A stretch of 64,000 nucleotides of DNA from Ferruginibacter sp. (GTDB lineage: Bacteria > Bacteroidota > Bacteroidia > Chitinophagales > Chitinophagaceae). Below the pieces are notes generated by a model. The model made no database searches. It was not told the origin of the DNA and worked only from the letters and a program-made list of their open reading frames with translations. The first letter of the stretch is position 1. Each line of letters starts with the position of its first letter. A program made the position numbers and the translations under genes. Shown here one piece after another: positions 8,426 to 18,271 of the stretch. The DNA lies in contig JAHBTP010000001.1 in assembly GCA_019638485.1 (NCBI GenBank), forward strand, positions 868,001 to 932,000, read 5' to 3'.

Positions 8426-9094
8426 TTACTTTGGATTATCAAAATTAGTATCTTCAAGTGTCATAGTTACAAATTCACCGTTTGGATTTTGGTACTTTAA
8501 AAATACAAAACCAAGAGCTTCGTTAAATAGAAATGTTGAAAAATACTTACCAAATTCGTTAACAAAACTGGTATTCTCTCCTTCAATTGCATAGGTTGAA
8601 AGATTAGTATTTTTATATTTGAAATTTTCTTTGCCTACAACTTTCTGATATTGACTAATCGTCTTACCTGATAATTCACTAAAGGTAGATTTTACTATTT
8701 TCAATGTTAATTCTTTTGTACTACCTATGACTATCGGAAGTGATATTGCAGGCATAGGTGTCATTTCGGTAAAAGCAAAACAATCAAGCCTAGGAGGATG
8801 GATAAAAACATGAGTACTATCTTCTTCAACTCCTGTACTTTCTGTCATATTTTTATTACAGCAGTGGCGATAAGAGTAAGTTAAGTTTTTTTGTCCTGAA
8901 AGAAAAGAGATAAAGTTTCCTTTCTTTACTTCCATTGAAAGGGAACAAGTATCTTTTATAGTTTTGTCTGAATTATAAAATATTACTTTGTAATCCCATC
9001 TGCGTCCTTGTTGATAAATTGAATTTTTCTCATTTTTAGGACTGCTACAACTTACGCAAAAGCAAACAAGACAAAATATTGAAATGTTTTTCAT
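8426..9094 (-). CDS. Lipoprotein of unknown function
   Basis: The 222-residue protein starts with a short lipoprotein signal (MKNISIFCLVCFCVSCSSPK, lipobox VSC). The rest is a soluble, probably beta-rich chain with no family I recognise. The stop lies 10 nt from attC-like site 3, so this is a single-gene cassette in layout. The segment upstream of it leads into the partial ORF-less unit at 9180. Confidence 0.65.
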   Translation of the reverse strand: MKNISIFCLVCFCVSCSSPKNEKNSIYQQGRRWDYKVIFYNSDKTIKDTCSLSMEVKKGNFISFLSGQKNLTYSYRHCCNKNMTESTGVEEDSTHVFIHPPRLDCFAFTEMTPMPAISLPIVIGSTKELTLKIVKSTFSELSGKTISQYQKVVGKENFKYKNTNLSTYAIEGENTSFVNEFGKYFSTFLFNEALGFVFLKYQNPNGEFVTMTLEDTNFDNPK

Positions 9095-9179
9095 TAGTGC
9101 TATTTAAATATGAGAATATCTTTTTCGGTTATAACAACTTCTATAATTTCACCTTGTAATTCTTCTGGTTGTCTGTCCG

Positions 9180-9616
9180 TCAGCTTGGCGCTGGTGCGGA
9201 CTTAATAACCAAAATGTTCAAGTTTGCACCAATATAAGCCGAAGCTGCTTTTTTTTGCTAATTTATACTTTTTAAGCAAACAAAAAGCAGCGAAGGCGAG
9301 TATAATAACAAAAAACTTTTGTCGAAAACAAAAAAACCGCACTTGCGCCAAACTGCCTGTTTGCAGATGGCCGCAATCTAACAATCCGAAAGCACTTACA
9401 AAACCTCAACACAGTAGGGTAGAAGAAGATTCAATACAGCATAAAATAAACTATTCTTAATACCCTAAAACGTATTTCAACAAAATAAAAGTGCGTTAAC
9501 TAAAAACATTAAAGAACTCCACCGTGCCTTCGAAGTTTTTAAAAACCGCTAACAAGGCGTATTGAAAAATAAACTTACAGTGTCTGACCACTAAACAACC
9601 CGAAAGACAATTTTAG
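9180..9616 (-). repeat. Partial fourth copy of the ORF-less 855-bp unit, with attC-like site 4
   Basis: About 437 bp match, with scattered substitutions, the first half of the units at 51171-53736. This includes the inverted arms CAGCTTGGCGCTGGTGCGG and CCGCACTTGCGCCAAACTG and the terminal GTTTGCA at 9359-9365. The match stops at ATTTTAG near 9616, and the outer AACGCCC of the site is missing. A 78-codon frame inside is conserved only because the DNA is repeated. Confidence 0.75.
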
Positions 9617-9644
9617 CGAAAAGTCCTAAAATGAGTAAGGTTTC

Positions 9645-9888
9645 AATACCTTTTTTTTAGTTCAAAGGAAGATAATTTTTAAATCCAATAGGCAATAGTG
9701 CTTCTCAAAATATGCTGCTTATTGGAAGCATAAATTGCAAAAATTAGTCCATTGATAATTTCGCTAAACACGGATAATTTGAAAATGAAATTGATTTGTT
9801 TATCTTTTCTTTTTCGGCAGGCCTGCTTTTTCCATGTACTCATGTTGACTAGTAATTATTTAATATTTGGTCAACCTATTTTAGGACG
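9645..9888 (-). mobile_element. IS3-type remnant with decayed orfA
   Basis: From an ATG at 9843 leftward, the minus strand encodes a close relative of the orfA at 40030-40422 (shared CRKR, INGLI, RSTIAYWI, KLSSFE). It contains a stop after YWI and ends near 9645. The right terminus GTCAACCTATTTTAGGA is at 9870-9886. The orfB part is gone. Confidence 0.75.
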
Positions 9889-9915
9889 AGACAGGAATTC
9901 CACTCAAAAGTAGAG

Positions 9916-10261
9916 TTCGGAATTGTTAAAAAACAATGTAATACCCACAATGGTACTTTATTGGGAAGTATGCCCTTTATGGACGGGGGCTACGCCCCCT
10001 CCCAATTCAAAGTTCGGCCTTTATATAACATAGAACAATACCTCGGTTAGGTGCTTTATAGGTTAGATTATTAAAAAGGTGGAAACTGCGTATCCCATCC
10101 CGATTCAAAGTTCGAGGTTTTGAAAATACAAAGCAATATCTCATCAAGGTGCTTTATGGGGCAGATAACCCTTTGGGTGCGGGGGCTACGCCCCCCTCCC
10201 CAATTCAAAGTTCGGATTGTTTTAAATACGAAACAATACCTCAAATTCGGGATTTATGGAG
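9916..10261. repeat. Degenerate tandem repeat, about 98-bp unit, 3.5 copies
   Basis: Units start at TTCGG/TTCGA at 9916, 10013, 10111 and 10211 (97, 98, 100 and a partial 51 bp). Shared blocks are ACAATACCTC, GGTGCTTTAT and ATTCAAAG. Units 1 and 3 carry the GC-rich palindrome GGGGGCTACGCCCCC, which unit 2 has lost. No ORF is present. The function is unknown. Confidence 0.75.
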
Positions 10262-10545
10262 TATAACTGTTATGAATAGACGATATATTTTAAATCCCAT
10301 TATATTTTTTATGAAACACTTATTATAGATAGTACCAGTAATTAATAATTAGATTAGTATTACTTAAAAAATTTAAAGGATAAAGTATTACCGGAAAAAA
10401 GAAATTAAAACGCGTAAAAGGATACTCACTAAAAAATAAACTTCATTCAGATTAAAGATATAAACGATTAGGGAGGTATTTCTTAAAAAACAAAAAGAAA
10501 AATTAGATTTAAATTTGAAAATTTCATCATTTTGTTATCAAATAA
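10262..10545. other. Intergenic, AT-rich
   Basis: About 280 bp downstream of mgtC-like gene and after the tandem repeats. I see no gene, hairpin of note or repeat. Confidence 0.4.
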
Positions 10546-11217
10546 TCATTGTGTCCAAAAAATTTCTTTTATATTATTATGGCTATTGAGCTCATCAATA
10601 AGGATATCCATTTTTTGTTGATCAATATTTTCAAACGTAATTAAAAAGATATAATCAGCATCTTGCTTTTCAAGTGTAAAGGTTTGAATTTTTAATCTTT
10701 CTTTTGTTAATAAATCTTTTAATAAGGCTGAATTACCTAAAGCAGCATCAGTTACAATACGTAACGACATGTGCCGGAATTTTCTTGAATAATACTTTTC
10801 TAAAGGCTGTATTGCCCAAAGGATAATTAATGCAATTATTGTGGTTGCTCCTGCAGCAAAGTATAATCCACCACCGGTTGCCAAGCCAATACCTGCCACT
10901 GTCCATAAGCCGGCAGCAGTGGTTAAGCCTCTTACCGTTCCTCCTTTTAAAAACAGGATAGCTCCTGCTCCTAAAAACCCAATACCGCTAATTACTTGTG
11001 CTGCTACACGAGATGGATCCAACTCAACATGCGCTGTACCCAATATATCTGTAAACCCAAATGCAGAAACAATCATTATTAAGCAGGAACCAACACAAAC
11101 CATCATGTGTGTGCGTAATCCTGCAGCCCAATCTTTTCGCTCTCGTTCCAATCCGATAAGCGCTCCAAATAACGAGGCTAATGACAGCCTTATTAATATC
11201 TCTTCATAAGAAAGCAT
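10546..11217 (-). CDS. MgtC/SapB family membrane protein
   Basis: The 223-residue protein has the MgtC N-terminal membrane domain: GALIGLERE near residue 20, AAGLRTHM, GIGFLGAGAI near 78-87 and VRGLTTAAGLW, with four to five hydrophobic segments. A soluble ACT-like C-terminal domain follows from about 150. MgtC-family proteins are inner-membrane factors linked to Mg2+ limitation and virulence adaptation in some bacteria; the transport role is not proven. It is monocistronic here. Confidence 0.9.
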   Translation of the reverse strand: MLSYEEILIRLSLASLFGALIGLERERKDWAAGLRTHMMVCVGSCLIMIVSAFGFTDILGTAHVELDPSRVAAQVISGIGFLGAGAILFLKGGTVRGLTTAAGLWTVAGIGLATGGGLYFAAGATTIIALIILWAIQPLEKYYSRKFRHMSLRIVTDAALGNSALLKDLLTKERLKIQTFTLEKQDADYIFLITFENIDQQKMDILIDELNSHNNIKEIFWTQ

Positions 11218-11335
11218 ATTTGAATATTTTTATAGTATTGATATTTCAAAAATAGTACTATTGAAAATAGAAATCAACTTAACTCAATTTCCATAACCTA
11301 ATCTAGTTAAGTGATTATTCTTCAGCACACAGTAT

Positions 11336-12199
11336 TTATTTCCCTTTGTTTGCAGCATTTTTTTCTACCAATGATTGTAAATAGTTTGAAGATAGTGTGT
11401 GTTGTGTTAACTCTTCTAATCCTTCTAAATGCTTCAATTGGTGCGCCATTTTATGCATTGCACTAAGTGAGGTTCTTAAAAAGGCTCCTCCTAAGCTGAT
11501 TCTTTTTACACCGATGTCATTTAAACGGTTCAATGATGGGATTCCCGGATAAACCATAATGTTTACGGGAATACTTATTTCTTTTACAAAGGCGCATATA
11601 TGACTTTCTTCATGCATTAAAATAGGGAAAATACAGTTTGCACCTGCATCCATATATGATTTACCTCTTTTAATAGATTCATTTAGTTTTTCATCACTAC
11701 TAAAATTGTTATTAGATACATAGGAATCAATACGAGCATTTATAAATAGTGGGATACCCTCATCTTTGGCTAATTGGGTAATGAGTTCAATTCGGTGACA
11801 CTGCAATTCAATAGGTACCAATTCATGAGTATCTTTGTTTGAGTCTTCAATATTTATACCCACCACACCTATACTGATTAATTGTCTGATATTTTTTTCT
11901 AACTGTGCATCATTAGAGGAATAGCCACTTTCAATATCCGCAGATACCGGAACTTTAGTGCAATTGGCAATCTTATTTAATTGATTGAGATGCTCCTGAA
12001 AAGAAATTTTCTCACCATCACTTATTCCGTGGGAAATTGCTATGGCTGAGCTTGATGTGGCAACAGCCGGATATCCTAAATCCTCCAACATTAATGCACC
12101 GATGGGATCCCAAATATTAGGTAAAATAAACGATTGTTCACCATAATGGAGTTCATGGAACAATAATGCCTTTTGCCTGAGTTTTTCCTTAGGATTCAT
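11336..12199 (-). CDS. Isocitrate lyase/PEP mutase family protein
   Basis: The 287-residue TIM-barrel protein shows the superfamily signatures: PNIWDPIGA near the start, PVSADIESGY (metal-binding Asp/Glu region) near residues 83-92, VGINIEDS and FINARIDSY. It belongs to the PEP-mutase/oxaloacetate-hydrolase-like branch. The KKCGH loop of true isocitrate lyases is absent. Substrate is unknown. It is 37 bp downstream of the PLP decarboxylase and on the same strand, so the two may be co-transcribed. Confidence 0.85.
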   Translation of the reverse strand: MNPKEKLRQKALLFHELHYGEQSFILPNIWDPIGALMLEDLGYPAVATSSSAIAISHGISDGEKISFQEHLNQLNKIANCTKVPVSADIESGYSSNDAQLEKNIRQLISIGVVGINIEDSNKDTHELVPIELQCHRIELITQLAKDEGIPLFINARIDSYVSNNNFSSDEKLNESIKRGKSYMDAGANCIFPILMHEESHICAFVKEISIPVNIMVYPGIPSLNRLNDIGVKRISLGGAFLRTSLSAMHKMAHQLKHLEGLEELTQHTLSSNYLQSLVEKNAANKGK

Positions 12200-12236
12200 T
12201 TTGAAAAATTTCTATTCGTTTTCAATTTATTAAAAA

Positions 12237-13682
12237 TCATGCCAATCCATGTTTTGTACTTTCTAATGCAGACTTAATCATATCAATTGCTTTATCAATG
12301 GTATATCGCTTTGTTCTAAAAGATAAAATAGCCATCCTTATTACAAAATGCTCATCAATAAGTGTAGAACTTAGAAATACGCTACCATCTTTATGTATAT
12401 TTTGCATGAGGGTTCTATTAAACTTATTAGCATCCTTTGATGCCGGATACCAGAAATAACTCACTGATAAATCCGGAGCAGGACCTACTTTAAACCCAAG
12501 TAATAAAAGCTTTTGCCTAAAGTATTCGGTAAGTAATAATTTTTCTTCCAAACAAGCAATGAATGGTTCCTCACCATGTAATTGTAGCGGAAGCCACATT
12601 CGAAGTCCACGAAAATGTTTCGTTAGTTCCGGTGATAGGTTGGCAGGGTCAATTGCCAAATCATCAATAACAGCATCTTGCATATAATTACCTGAATAAT
12701 GGTTAGCATGCAGCACAGAAGATGCATCCTTTATTAAGACGGCTCCAATACCATAAGGTAAGAACATTCCTTTATGAGGGTCAACCACCAAAGAGTCAGC
12801 TTGTTCTATCCCTTTAAATAAATCTTTTTTAGAGGTCATAATAAAAAAGCCTCCATACGCTGCATCAACATGAAACCATAGGTTAAATCTTTTTGCAATG
12901 CCGGCTATCTCATCCAGCGGATCTATTGCACCAACATCAGTTGTGCCGGCAGAAGCGATTATTAAAAATGGATTCAAATCATTGGCTAAATCTGTTTCAA
13001 TTTGCTGCTTTAATGCCATTGTGTCCATTTTAAAATAATTATCTAAAGTAACATATCGGATAATCACATCCTCAAGTCCGATTATTCTTAAAGCCTTTTG
13101 AATACAGTGGTGTGATTGTGTAGTTAAATAAATAACACTCGTTATTACCTTGTCATTTTTTATTTGGAATTTATCTCTTGCGGCAGCAAGTGCAATAAGG
13201 TTTGACACAGAGCCACCTGAAGCTAAATTTCCTACTGCGTTTTGTGGAAATCCAAATATTTTTTTTAGCCAATTAATCACCTCGTTTTCGATGGCTACAG
13301 CGCCGGGCGAAGCAAAAGAAACTCCCGCATACACATTAGAAACGGCAGCAAGGAAGTCGCCAATAGCTCCCGCAAAAATCCCACCTCCCGGAATATAGCC
13401 AATATGCCCACCGGATGCCGGTTTTATTCCGGTTTCAATTACTTCGTCACTATACTTTAAAAGCAGCTCTTCTAATGAATGAGGCAAACCTGATATCTCT
13501 AATCTCTCTTTTTGTATATTTTTATTTATAAAAGATTTTGAATAGGGAAGCCTTTCGATGAAGTCGTTTGTAAACTTAGCTACTATGTCATTTATCTCCT
13601 TCCTCTTAGAAAGATTTATTTCCAGTTCTGCTGATTTAATTTCATATTGAGAAATCAGATTTATTAAATCATCTTCTTGCAT
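12237..13682 (-). CDS. Group II pyridoxal-phosphate-dependent decarboxylase
   Basis: The 481-residue protein matches aromatic-L-amino-acid/glutamate decarboxylase-like enzymes: GNLASGGSVSNL (PLP phosphate site), HVDAAYGGFF (Asp stacking with the pyridine ring) and VDPHKGM with the PLP lysine. The N-terminal region has SGGHIGYIPGGG as in bacterial group II decarboxylases. Candidate products are amines or beta-alanine; the substrate cannot be assigned from motifs. It is followed by the PEP-mutase-like gene. Confidence 0.88.
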   Translation of the reverse strand: MQEDDLINLISQYEIKSAELEINLSKRKEINDIVAKFTNDFIERLPYSKSFINKNIQKERLEISGLPHSLEELLLKYSDEVIETGIKPASGGHIGYIPGGGIFAGAIGDFLAAVSNVYAGVSFASPGAVAIENEVINWLKKIFGFPQNAVGNLASGGSVSNLIALAAARDKFQIKNDKVITSVIYLTTQSHHCIQKALRIIGLEDVIIRYVTLDNYFKMDTMALKQQIETDLANDLNPFLIIASAGTTDVGAIDPLDEIAGIAKRFNLWFHVDAAYGGFFIMTSKKDLFKGIEQADSLVVDPHKGMFLPYGIGAVLIKDASSVLHANHYSGNYMQDAVIDDLAIDPANLSPELTKHFRGLRMWLPLQLHGEEPFIACLEEKLLLTEYFRQKLLLLGFKVGPAPDLSVSYFWYPASKDANKFNRTLMQNIHKDGSVFLSSTLIDEHFVIRMAILSFRTKRYTIDKAIDMIKSALESTKHGLA

Positions 13683-13734
13683 TTATACAATTTTATTTTT
13701 TGAGAAAAAGTTTTAAAATTATTGAGAAATAGGA

Positions 13735-14367
13735 TTAAAATAAAACGCCCTGGTCAGGATAAAGAGGTGACATTCCCTTGTATTTTCGTTCCATATTAAT
13801 TAAATATTTCTTCCGCCATAAGCCACCTCCATAGCCAGTTAAAGAGCCATTGCTTCCAATTACTCTGTGGCATGGAACAACAATGGATATTTTATTCATT
13901 CCATTTGTATGTGCCATTGCACGGATACTTTTAGATTGAAAAATTGATTCTGCCTGTTCTTTATATGATATGGTTTTTGCGAATGGAATTTTTAATAATG
14001 AACGCCATACTGTTTTTTGAAAAGGAGTTCCTAAGAAGTCTAATTTTAATTTAAACGAATTTCTTTTTCCTGAAAAGTATTCTTTAAGCTGAACTGTGAG
14101 TTCTTTAAGATGCTCGTTCGTCCCTTTTTTCAATAAACATCCAATCTGTTTTTTCAGTTCATTTAATTCCTTTTCCAAATCTTTTCTGTCACTGAATTCA
14201 AGCACGCATATTCCTTTTTCGGTTGCTGCGGCAGTCATTTCACCAATGGGTGTTTTTAAATTTTTTATTATAAGTAATTCTGAAGAGGCAATACCATTTT
14301 GAGTAGATTTTTGACTTCTCTTATTTTGTCTATCCGCTCCTTTCAGGCTTTTTTTCATAACCAGCAA
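13735..14367 (-). CDS. ogt: Methylated-DNA--protein-cysteine methyltransferase
   Basis: The 210-residue protein carries the alkyl-acceptor motif PCHRV (VVPCHRVIGSNG) and the helix-turn-helix region TPFQKTVWRSLLKIPF typical of Ogt/MGMT. It removes O6-methylguanine lesions by irreversible transfer to Cys. A basic N-terminal tail of about 25 residues precedes the usual domain, and the true start may be the ATG three codons in. Its start is 2 bp after the stop of the ClC gene, so the two are coupled. Confidence 0.9.
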   Translation of the reverse strand: MLVMKKSLKGADRQNKRSQKSTQNGIASSELLIIKNLKTPIGEMTAAATEKGICVLEFSDRKDLEKELNELKKQIGCLLKKGTNEHLKELTVQLKEYFSGKRNSFKLKLDFLGTPFQKTVWRSLLKIPFAKTISYKEQAESIFQSKSIRAMAHTNGMNKISIVVPCHRVIGSNGSLTGYGGGLWRKKYLINMERKYKGMSPLYPDQGVLF

Positions 14368-14369
14368 AG

Positions 14370-16163
14370 TTAGATTAAATCATTTTGCTTTCTTAGCAAC
14401 TGTCGATACTTATTAAATACACCTTCGCGTGTTACAAAACCCAAATAGGTATTATTGTGTCCTGTTACAGGTAGGATATGAATATCTTTTTTATCCATCA
14501 GTTGCATCACTTCTTTCATTGGCATATTCACCGGAATAACATCTTGGGTTGGTTGTACCAAATCGCCTACCATTAGTGAATTTATTTTTGCCGGGTCGTT
14601 CGTATATATCACTTCCAGTAAATCTTCAATCGTTAGTATTCCAAGAAATTTTCCGTTTAAATTGACAACAGGAAAAATTGTTCGGGTGCTGTGAATGATA
14701 TCATCTTTTCTTTGCATCGGGAATTCTTCAGGCTTAAGCTGTACAAAATCTTTTTCCAAAAGATGTTTTAACCGAAGCTGCATTAATACGCTGGTGTCTT
14801 TATTTTCAGCATCTATTAGTTCACCTTCTTCCGCAAGTTCTTTTGTATAAATTGAATATTTACGAATTGCTTTATTAATAAAATATGCAATTGCCGCAAC
14901 AATCATTAACGGTACCATCAATGCATATCCACCGGTAATTTCTGCACTCAAAAAAATACCTGTTAGTGGGGCATGCATTACACCGCTTACAGATGCAGCC
15001 ATACCTGCCAGCATGAAATGTGTTACATCTAAATGTCCAAACCCCAGTTGATTAAATGTATATGCAAAAATAAATCCAAGTAATCCACCAATTACAACAC
15101 TTGGTCCGAACATTCCTCCATTTCCGCCACTGCTAAGGGTTACAGCACTTGCTGTGGCTTTAGCAAAAAGTGATAGTGTAGCAAAAATGATAAGAACCCA
15201 ACTATACTCACTATAGTTGGAAAATAGGCTGTTTGATAAAAGGGAATTAAAATCTCCATCTAACAGTTTCTGAATAGTGATATATCCTTCTCCATAAAGT
15301 GCCGGAAATAGTGCAACCATTAAACCTAACGCCAGTCCGCCGATGGTTGCTTTAACATAGATATTCTTAAACTTCCGCATAGTTATATGAATCAGTTCAT
15401 TCATATAACCATAATAAACAGTATAGAATCCGGCGAGGATACCGAAGAGAATATAATACCAGAACCCATCCTGTATTCTTCCATCTGCAACATAGTGAAA
15501 CAATGGTCTGTTATATACCATCCAGGAAACAACTGAAGCAATGGCCGATGATATGAGCAGGGGAGTAATAGCCGGAATGGAAAAGGCAGGCAATAGAACT
15601 TCAATTGCAAATACCATCCCTGCAATTGGGCTATCAAATGCGCCTGAAATACCTGCAGCCCCACCACAAGCCAATAACAATGTAGTTTCACGGTAGTTCA
15701 GGCCAAATAACCGGCCAATGTTCGACCCAATGGAAGCGCCGCTCGATACTGCCGGTGATTCAAGTCCCGCAGAACCACCCATTCCAACTGTTATTGCGCT
15801 GGAAATAATCTGACTGTAGGCATTATGAAAATCCAGCCGGCTTCTATTTTTAGAGATACTTTTTATTAATGGAGGAATACCTTGTCTGAAAGTATGCTTT
15901 CTGATAAAGAGCCGGATATAAAAGACAGTTAAAAACAGACCAATTATTGGGAAGAAAAAGTAGAGGTAAAACTTGTATTGGCCTTGTAAATCATTTTGTA
16001 AGAAATTTGCAACAAGGTGGGTTAAGCGCTTTAGAATTGATGATGCAAGTCCACCGAGCGTTCCCACAATTGCCGCAGCAATAATCAAAAAAGTGGTTTG
16101 TGAAATATGTCTTTTTCGCCAATGGTTTAACCTAATTATATACCTAAGGAGTTGATCGTACAT
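14370..16163 (-). CDS. ClC-family chloride channel/transporter with CBS pair
   Basis: In its 597 residues the membrane part (about 15-440) has ClC signatures: RQGIPP, GSAGLESPAV (gating glutamate present), GGAAGISGAFDSPIAG and GGNGGMFGPS. Two CBS domains follow (about 465-590, ending with LPVTGHNNTYLG), which probably bind adenine nucleotides and regulate gating. Whether it is a channel or H+/Cl- exchanger is not clear from these motifs alone. It is transcribed just ahead of ogt. Confidence 0.9.
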   Translation of the reverse strand: MYDQLLRYIIRLNHWRKRHISQTTFLIIAAAIVGTLGGLASSILKRLTHLVANFLQNDLQGQYKFYLYFFFPIIGLFLTVFYIRLFIRKHTFRQGIPPLIKSISKNRSRLDFHNAYSQIISSAITVGMGGSAGLESPAVSSGASIGSNIGRLFGLNYRETTLLLACGGAAGISGAFDSPIAGMVFAIEVLLPAFSIPAITPLLISSAIASVVSWMVYNRPLFHYVADGRIQDGFWYYILFGILAGFYTVYYGYMNELIHITMRKFKNIYVKATIGGLALGLMVALFPALYGEGYITIQKLLDGDFNSLLSNSLFSNYSEYSWVLIIFATLSLFAKATASAVTLSSGGNGGMFGPSVVIGGLLGFIFAYTFNQLGFGHLDVTHFMLAGMAASVSGVMHAPLTGIFLSAEITGGYALMVPLMIVAAIAYFINKAIRKYSIYTKELAEEGELIDAENKDTSVLMQLRLKHLLEKDFVQLKPEEFPMQRKDDIIHSTRTIFPVVNLNGKFLGILTIEDLLEVIYTNDPAKINSLMVGDLVQPTQDVIPVNMPMKEVMQLMDKKDIHILPVTGHNNTYLGFVTREGVFNKYRQLLRKQNDLI

Positions 16164-16423
16164 TTAAAAATAGCTGCAAAGATTTGAATTAAAGGTAAAA
16201 AATATCTATTACTAAGTATGTCAAATGAGAATTACCTTACTTCCTCCATCTATCTATTGGAAAGATAGAACGGCGCTTTTGAAAATTTATTCATTTATGG
16301 ATTAGCCAATAAAGCGCGGAAACTTCCTATACTAACAGCCTGTTCTAAAAAGCTAATTTAACTTTCCTTCTCAGCCATTAATCATTAAATAAATGAAACA
16401 GCTATTTAGTAGATACTTAAAAA

Positions 16424-17953
16424 CTATTTGGTGTTTGCTTTTTTCAGTTCAAAAATATCCTTCCTTCGGTCGTATAAATTTCTTACACTTCCAAATCTGT
16501 TTAGCTCACGCAAAAGGTCAATATCTATATCCACTACTAATATCATTTCGGTATTAGGTGTTGCCTCAGCTTTTATTCCATTAGCCGGGAAAGCAAAATC
16601 ACATGGAGTAAAAACAATTGACTGAGCATATTGGATATCCATATTATGCACCTTTGGTAAGTTTCCTACACTGCCTGCAATAGCAACGTAACATTCGTTT
16701 TCAATAGCCCTTGCCTGGCTGCAGTTACGTACCCTGGAATATCCGTTTTGGGTATCGGTAAGAAAGGGCACAAAAAGAATATCCATTCCTTCATCTGCAA
16801 GCAAACGACTTAATTCAGGAAATTCAACATCATAACAAATGAGTACACCAATTTTTCCGCAATCCGTATCAAAGGTGTGCAATTTTCTACCTCCTTTCAT
16901 TCCCCATACTTTAGCTTCATCGGGCGTAATATGCAGCTTTTCATAGTATTCTACGCTTCCGTCTCTTCTGCATAAATAGCCTACATTATACAATACATCC
17001 TCTCTCACTAAAGGCATACTTCCGGTTATAATATTAATGTTATATGACACCGACATCTGGGCAAACCGATCTAAAATTTGCGGTGTGAACTTTGCCAGAT
17101 TTCTTATTGCTTCTGCTTCCGTTAAATGATTATCCTTTGCCATTAAGGGTGCATTAAAAAACTCCGGGAAGAGTGCAAAATCACATCGGTAACCCGAAAC
17201 AGCATCAACAAAAAATTCTGCCTGTTGCATCACATCTTCAACGTCTTTATATGATCGCATTTGCCATTGTACCAATCCTAATCGTACAACTTTCTTTAAG
17301 GTGCCTGGTGTTTCTGTTGCTTCTTCATAATAAATGTTATCCCACTTTAACAACACCGCATATTCATTAGATGCTCGATCGCCTTCTAAATACCCTTTTA
17401 AAATTCGCGTAGGATAAAAGTCATTGGAAATTTGAAAGCTTAATACAGGGTCATGAATTTCCTTGTGTCGTACCTTATCAATATATTCTTTAGGGCTCAT
17501 TTCTGCTGCATACTTATGATAATTCGGGATCCGCCCACCAAAGGCAATGCCTTTCAAATTAAGCGTTTCACACAATTCTTTTCGATAATCATATAACCTC
17601 CTACCTAATCGCAAGCCACGAAATTCAGGTACAATAAAAATATCAATCCCATAGAGTATGTTACCATGAGGGTTGTAGGTGTTAAATGTATAATTACCGG
17701 TAATCTCTTTATAAGTGTGATTTTTATTAAATCGTTCTCCATCCACAATTAGTGATAGGGCGCATCCGGCAATTTGATCATTTACCTTTATTACAACCTG
17801 GCCTTCGGGAAATTTTTCAATTAAGTCTTTAATTTGATATTCACGCCAATATTGATTTGGCATGGTAATATATGATTCTAACATAGCCTTTTTTAATTCC
17901 TGATAATCATCATTAGTTAAATAGGCCAAGGTTACATTTTCAATTTTATCCAT
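16424..17953 (-). CDS. GNAT acetyltransferase fused to a carbon-nitrogen hydrolase
   Basis: Residues 1-215 form a GNAT fold (IVPEFRGLRLGRRLYD is the acetyl-CoA binding loop). Residues 225-505 form a nitrilase-superfamily domain with the Glu-Lys-Cys triad visible in FPEFF, YEKLHIT and LICYDVEFPE. This two-domain architecture is known in Bacteroidota and other phyla. The amide substrate is unknown, and coupling of deacylation with acyl transfer is only a suggestion. The gene is single, divergent from the DUF2249 gene at 18272. Confidence 0.9.
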   Translation of the reverse strand: MDKIENVTLAYLTNDDYQELKKAMLESYITMPNQYWREYQIKDLIEKFPEGQVVIKVNDQIAGCALSLIVDGERFNKNHTYKEITGNYTFNTYNPHGNILYGIDIFIVPEFRGLRLGRRLYDYRKELCETLNLKGIAFGGRIPNYHKYAAEMSPKEYIDKVRHKEIHDPVLSFQISNDFYPTRILKGYLEGDRASNEYAVLLKWDNIYYEEATETPGTLKKVVRLGLVQWQMRSYKDVEDVMQQAEFFVDAVSGYRCDFALFPEFFNAPLMAKDNHLTEAEAIRNLAKFTPQILDRFAQMSVSYNINIITGSMPLVREDVLYNVGYLCRRDGSVEYYEKLHITPDEAKVWGMKGGRKLHTFDTDCGKIGVLICYDVEFPELSRLLADEGMDILFVPFLTDTQNGYSRVRNCSQARAIENECYVAIAGSVGNLPKVHNMDIQYAQSIVFTPCDFAFPANGIKAEATPNTEMILVVDIDIDLLRELNRFGSVRNLYDRRKDIFELKKANTK

Positions 17954-18271
17954 ATAGACTTATTGTTAAGTGGGAATGATTTTAGTTCAAACAATGTATT
18001 CTCTTTTTATTTTTATATAGAGAAACTGACGTTATCATCAAAATATAATAATTTTTTTTCAAAATAGTGCACCATTTTATTCCTTTAACTATTTCAAAAG
18101 ATAAATACATCATTTTTTTGTTATACTATGGGGGTGCGAAATTTGATTCTCATTTATCATATAAAAGTAAATATTCTAAAGATGGAAGCCGACTAAACGA
18201 TAATTATACTTGTTTCTGCTAATTTCGCATCGTTTAATTAACGAAATTTCTACAATTTAAAATATTCAGTT
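17954..18271. other. Divergent intergenic region
   Basis: About 320 bp between two divergently transcribed genes, AT-rich, with no ORF and no clear repeat. It must hold both promoters, but I cannot place convincing paired -33/-7 boxes. Confidence 0.4.
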
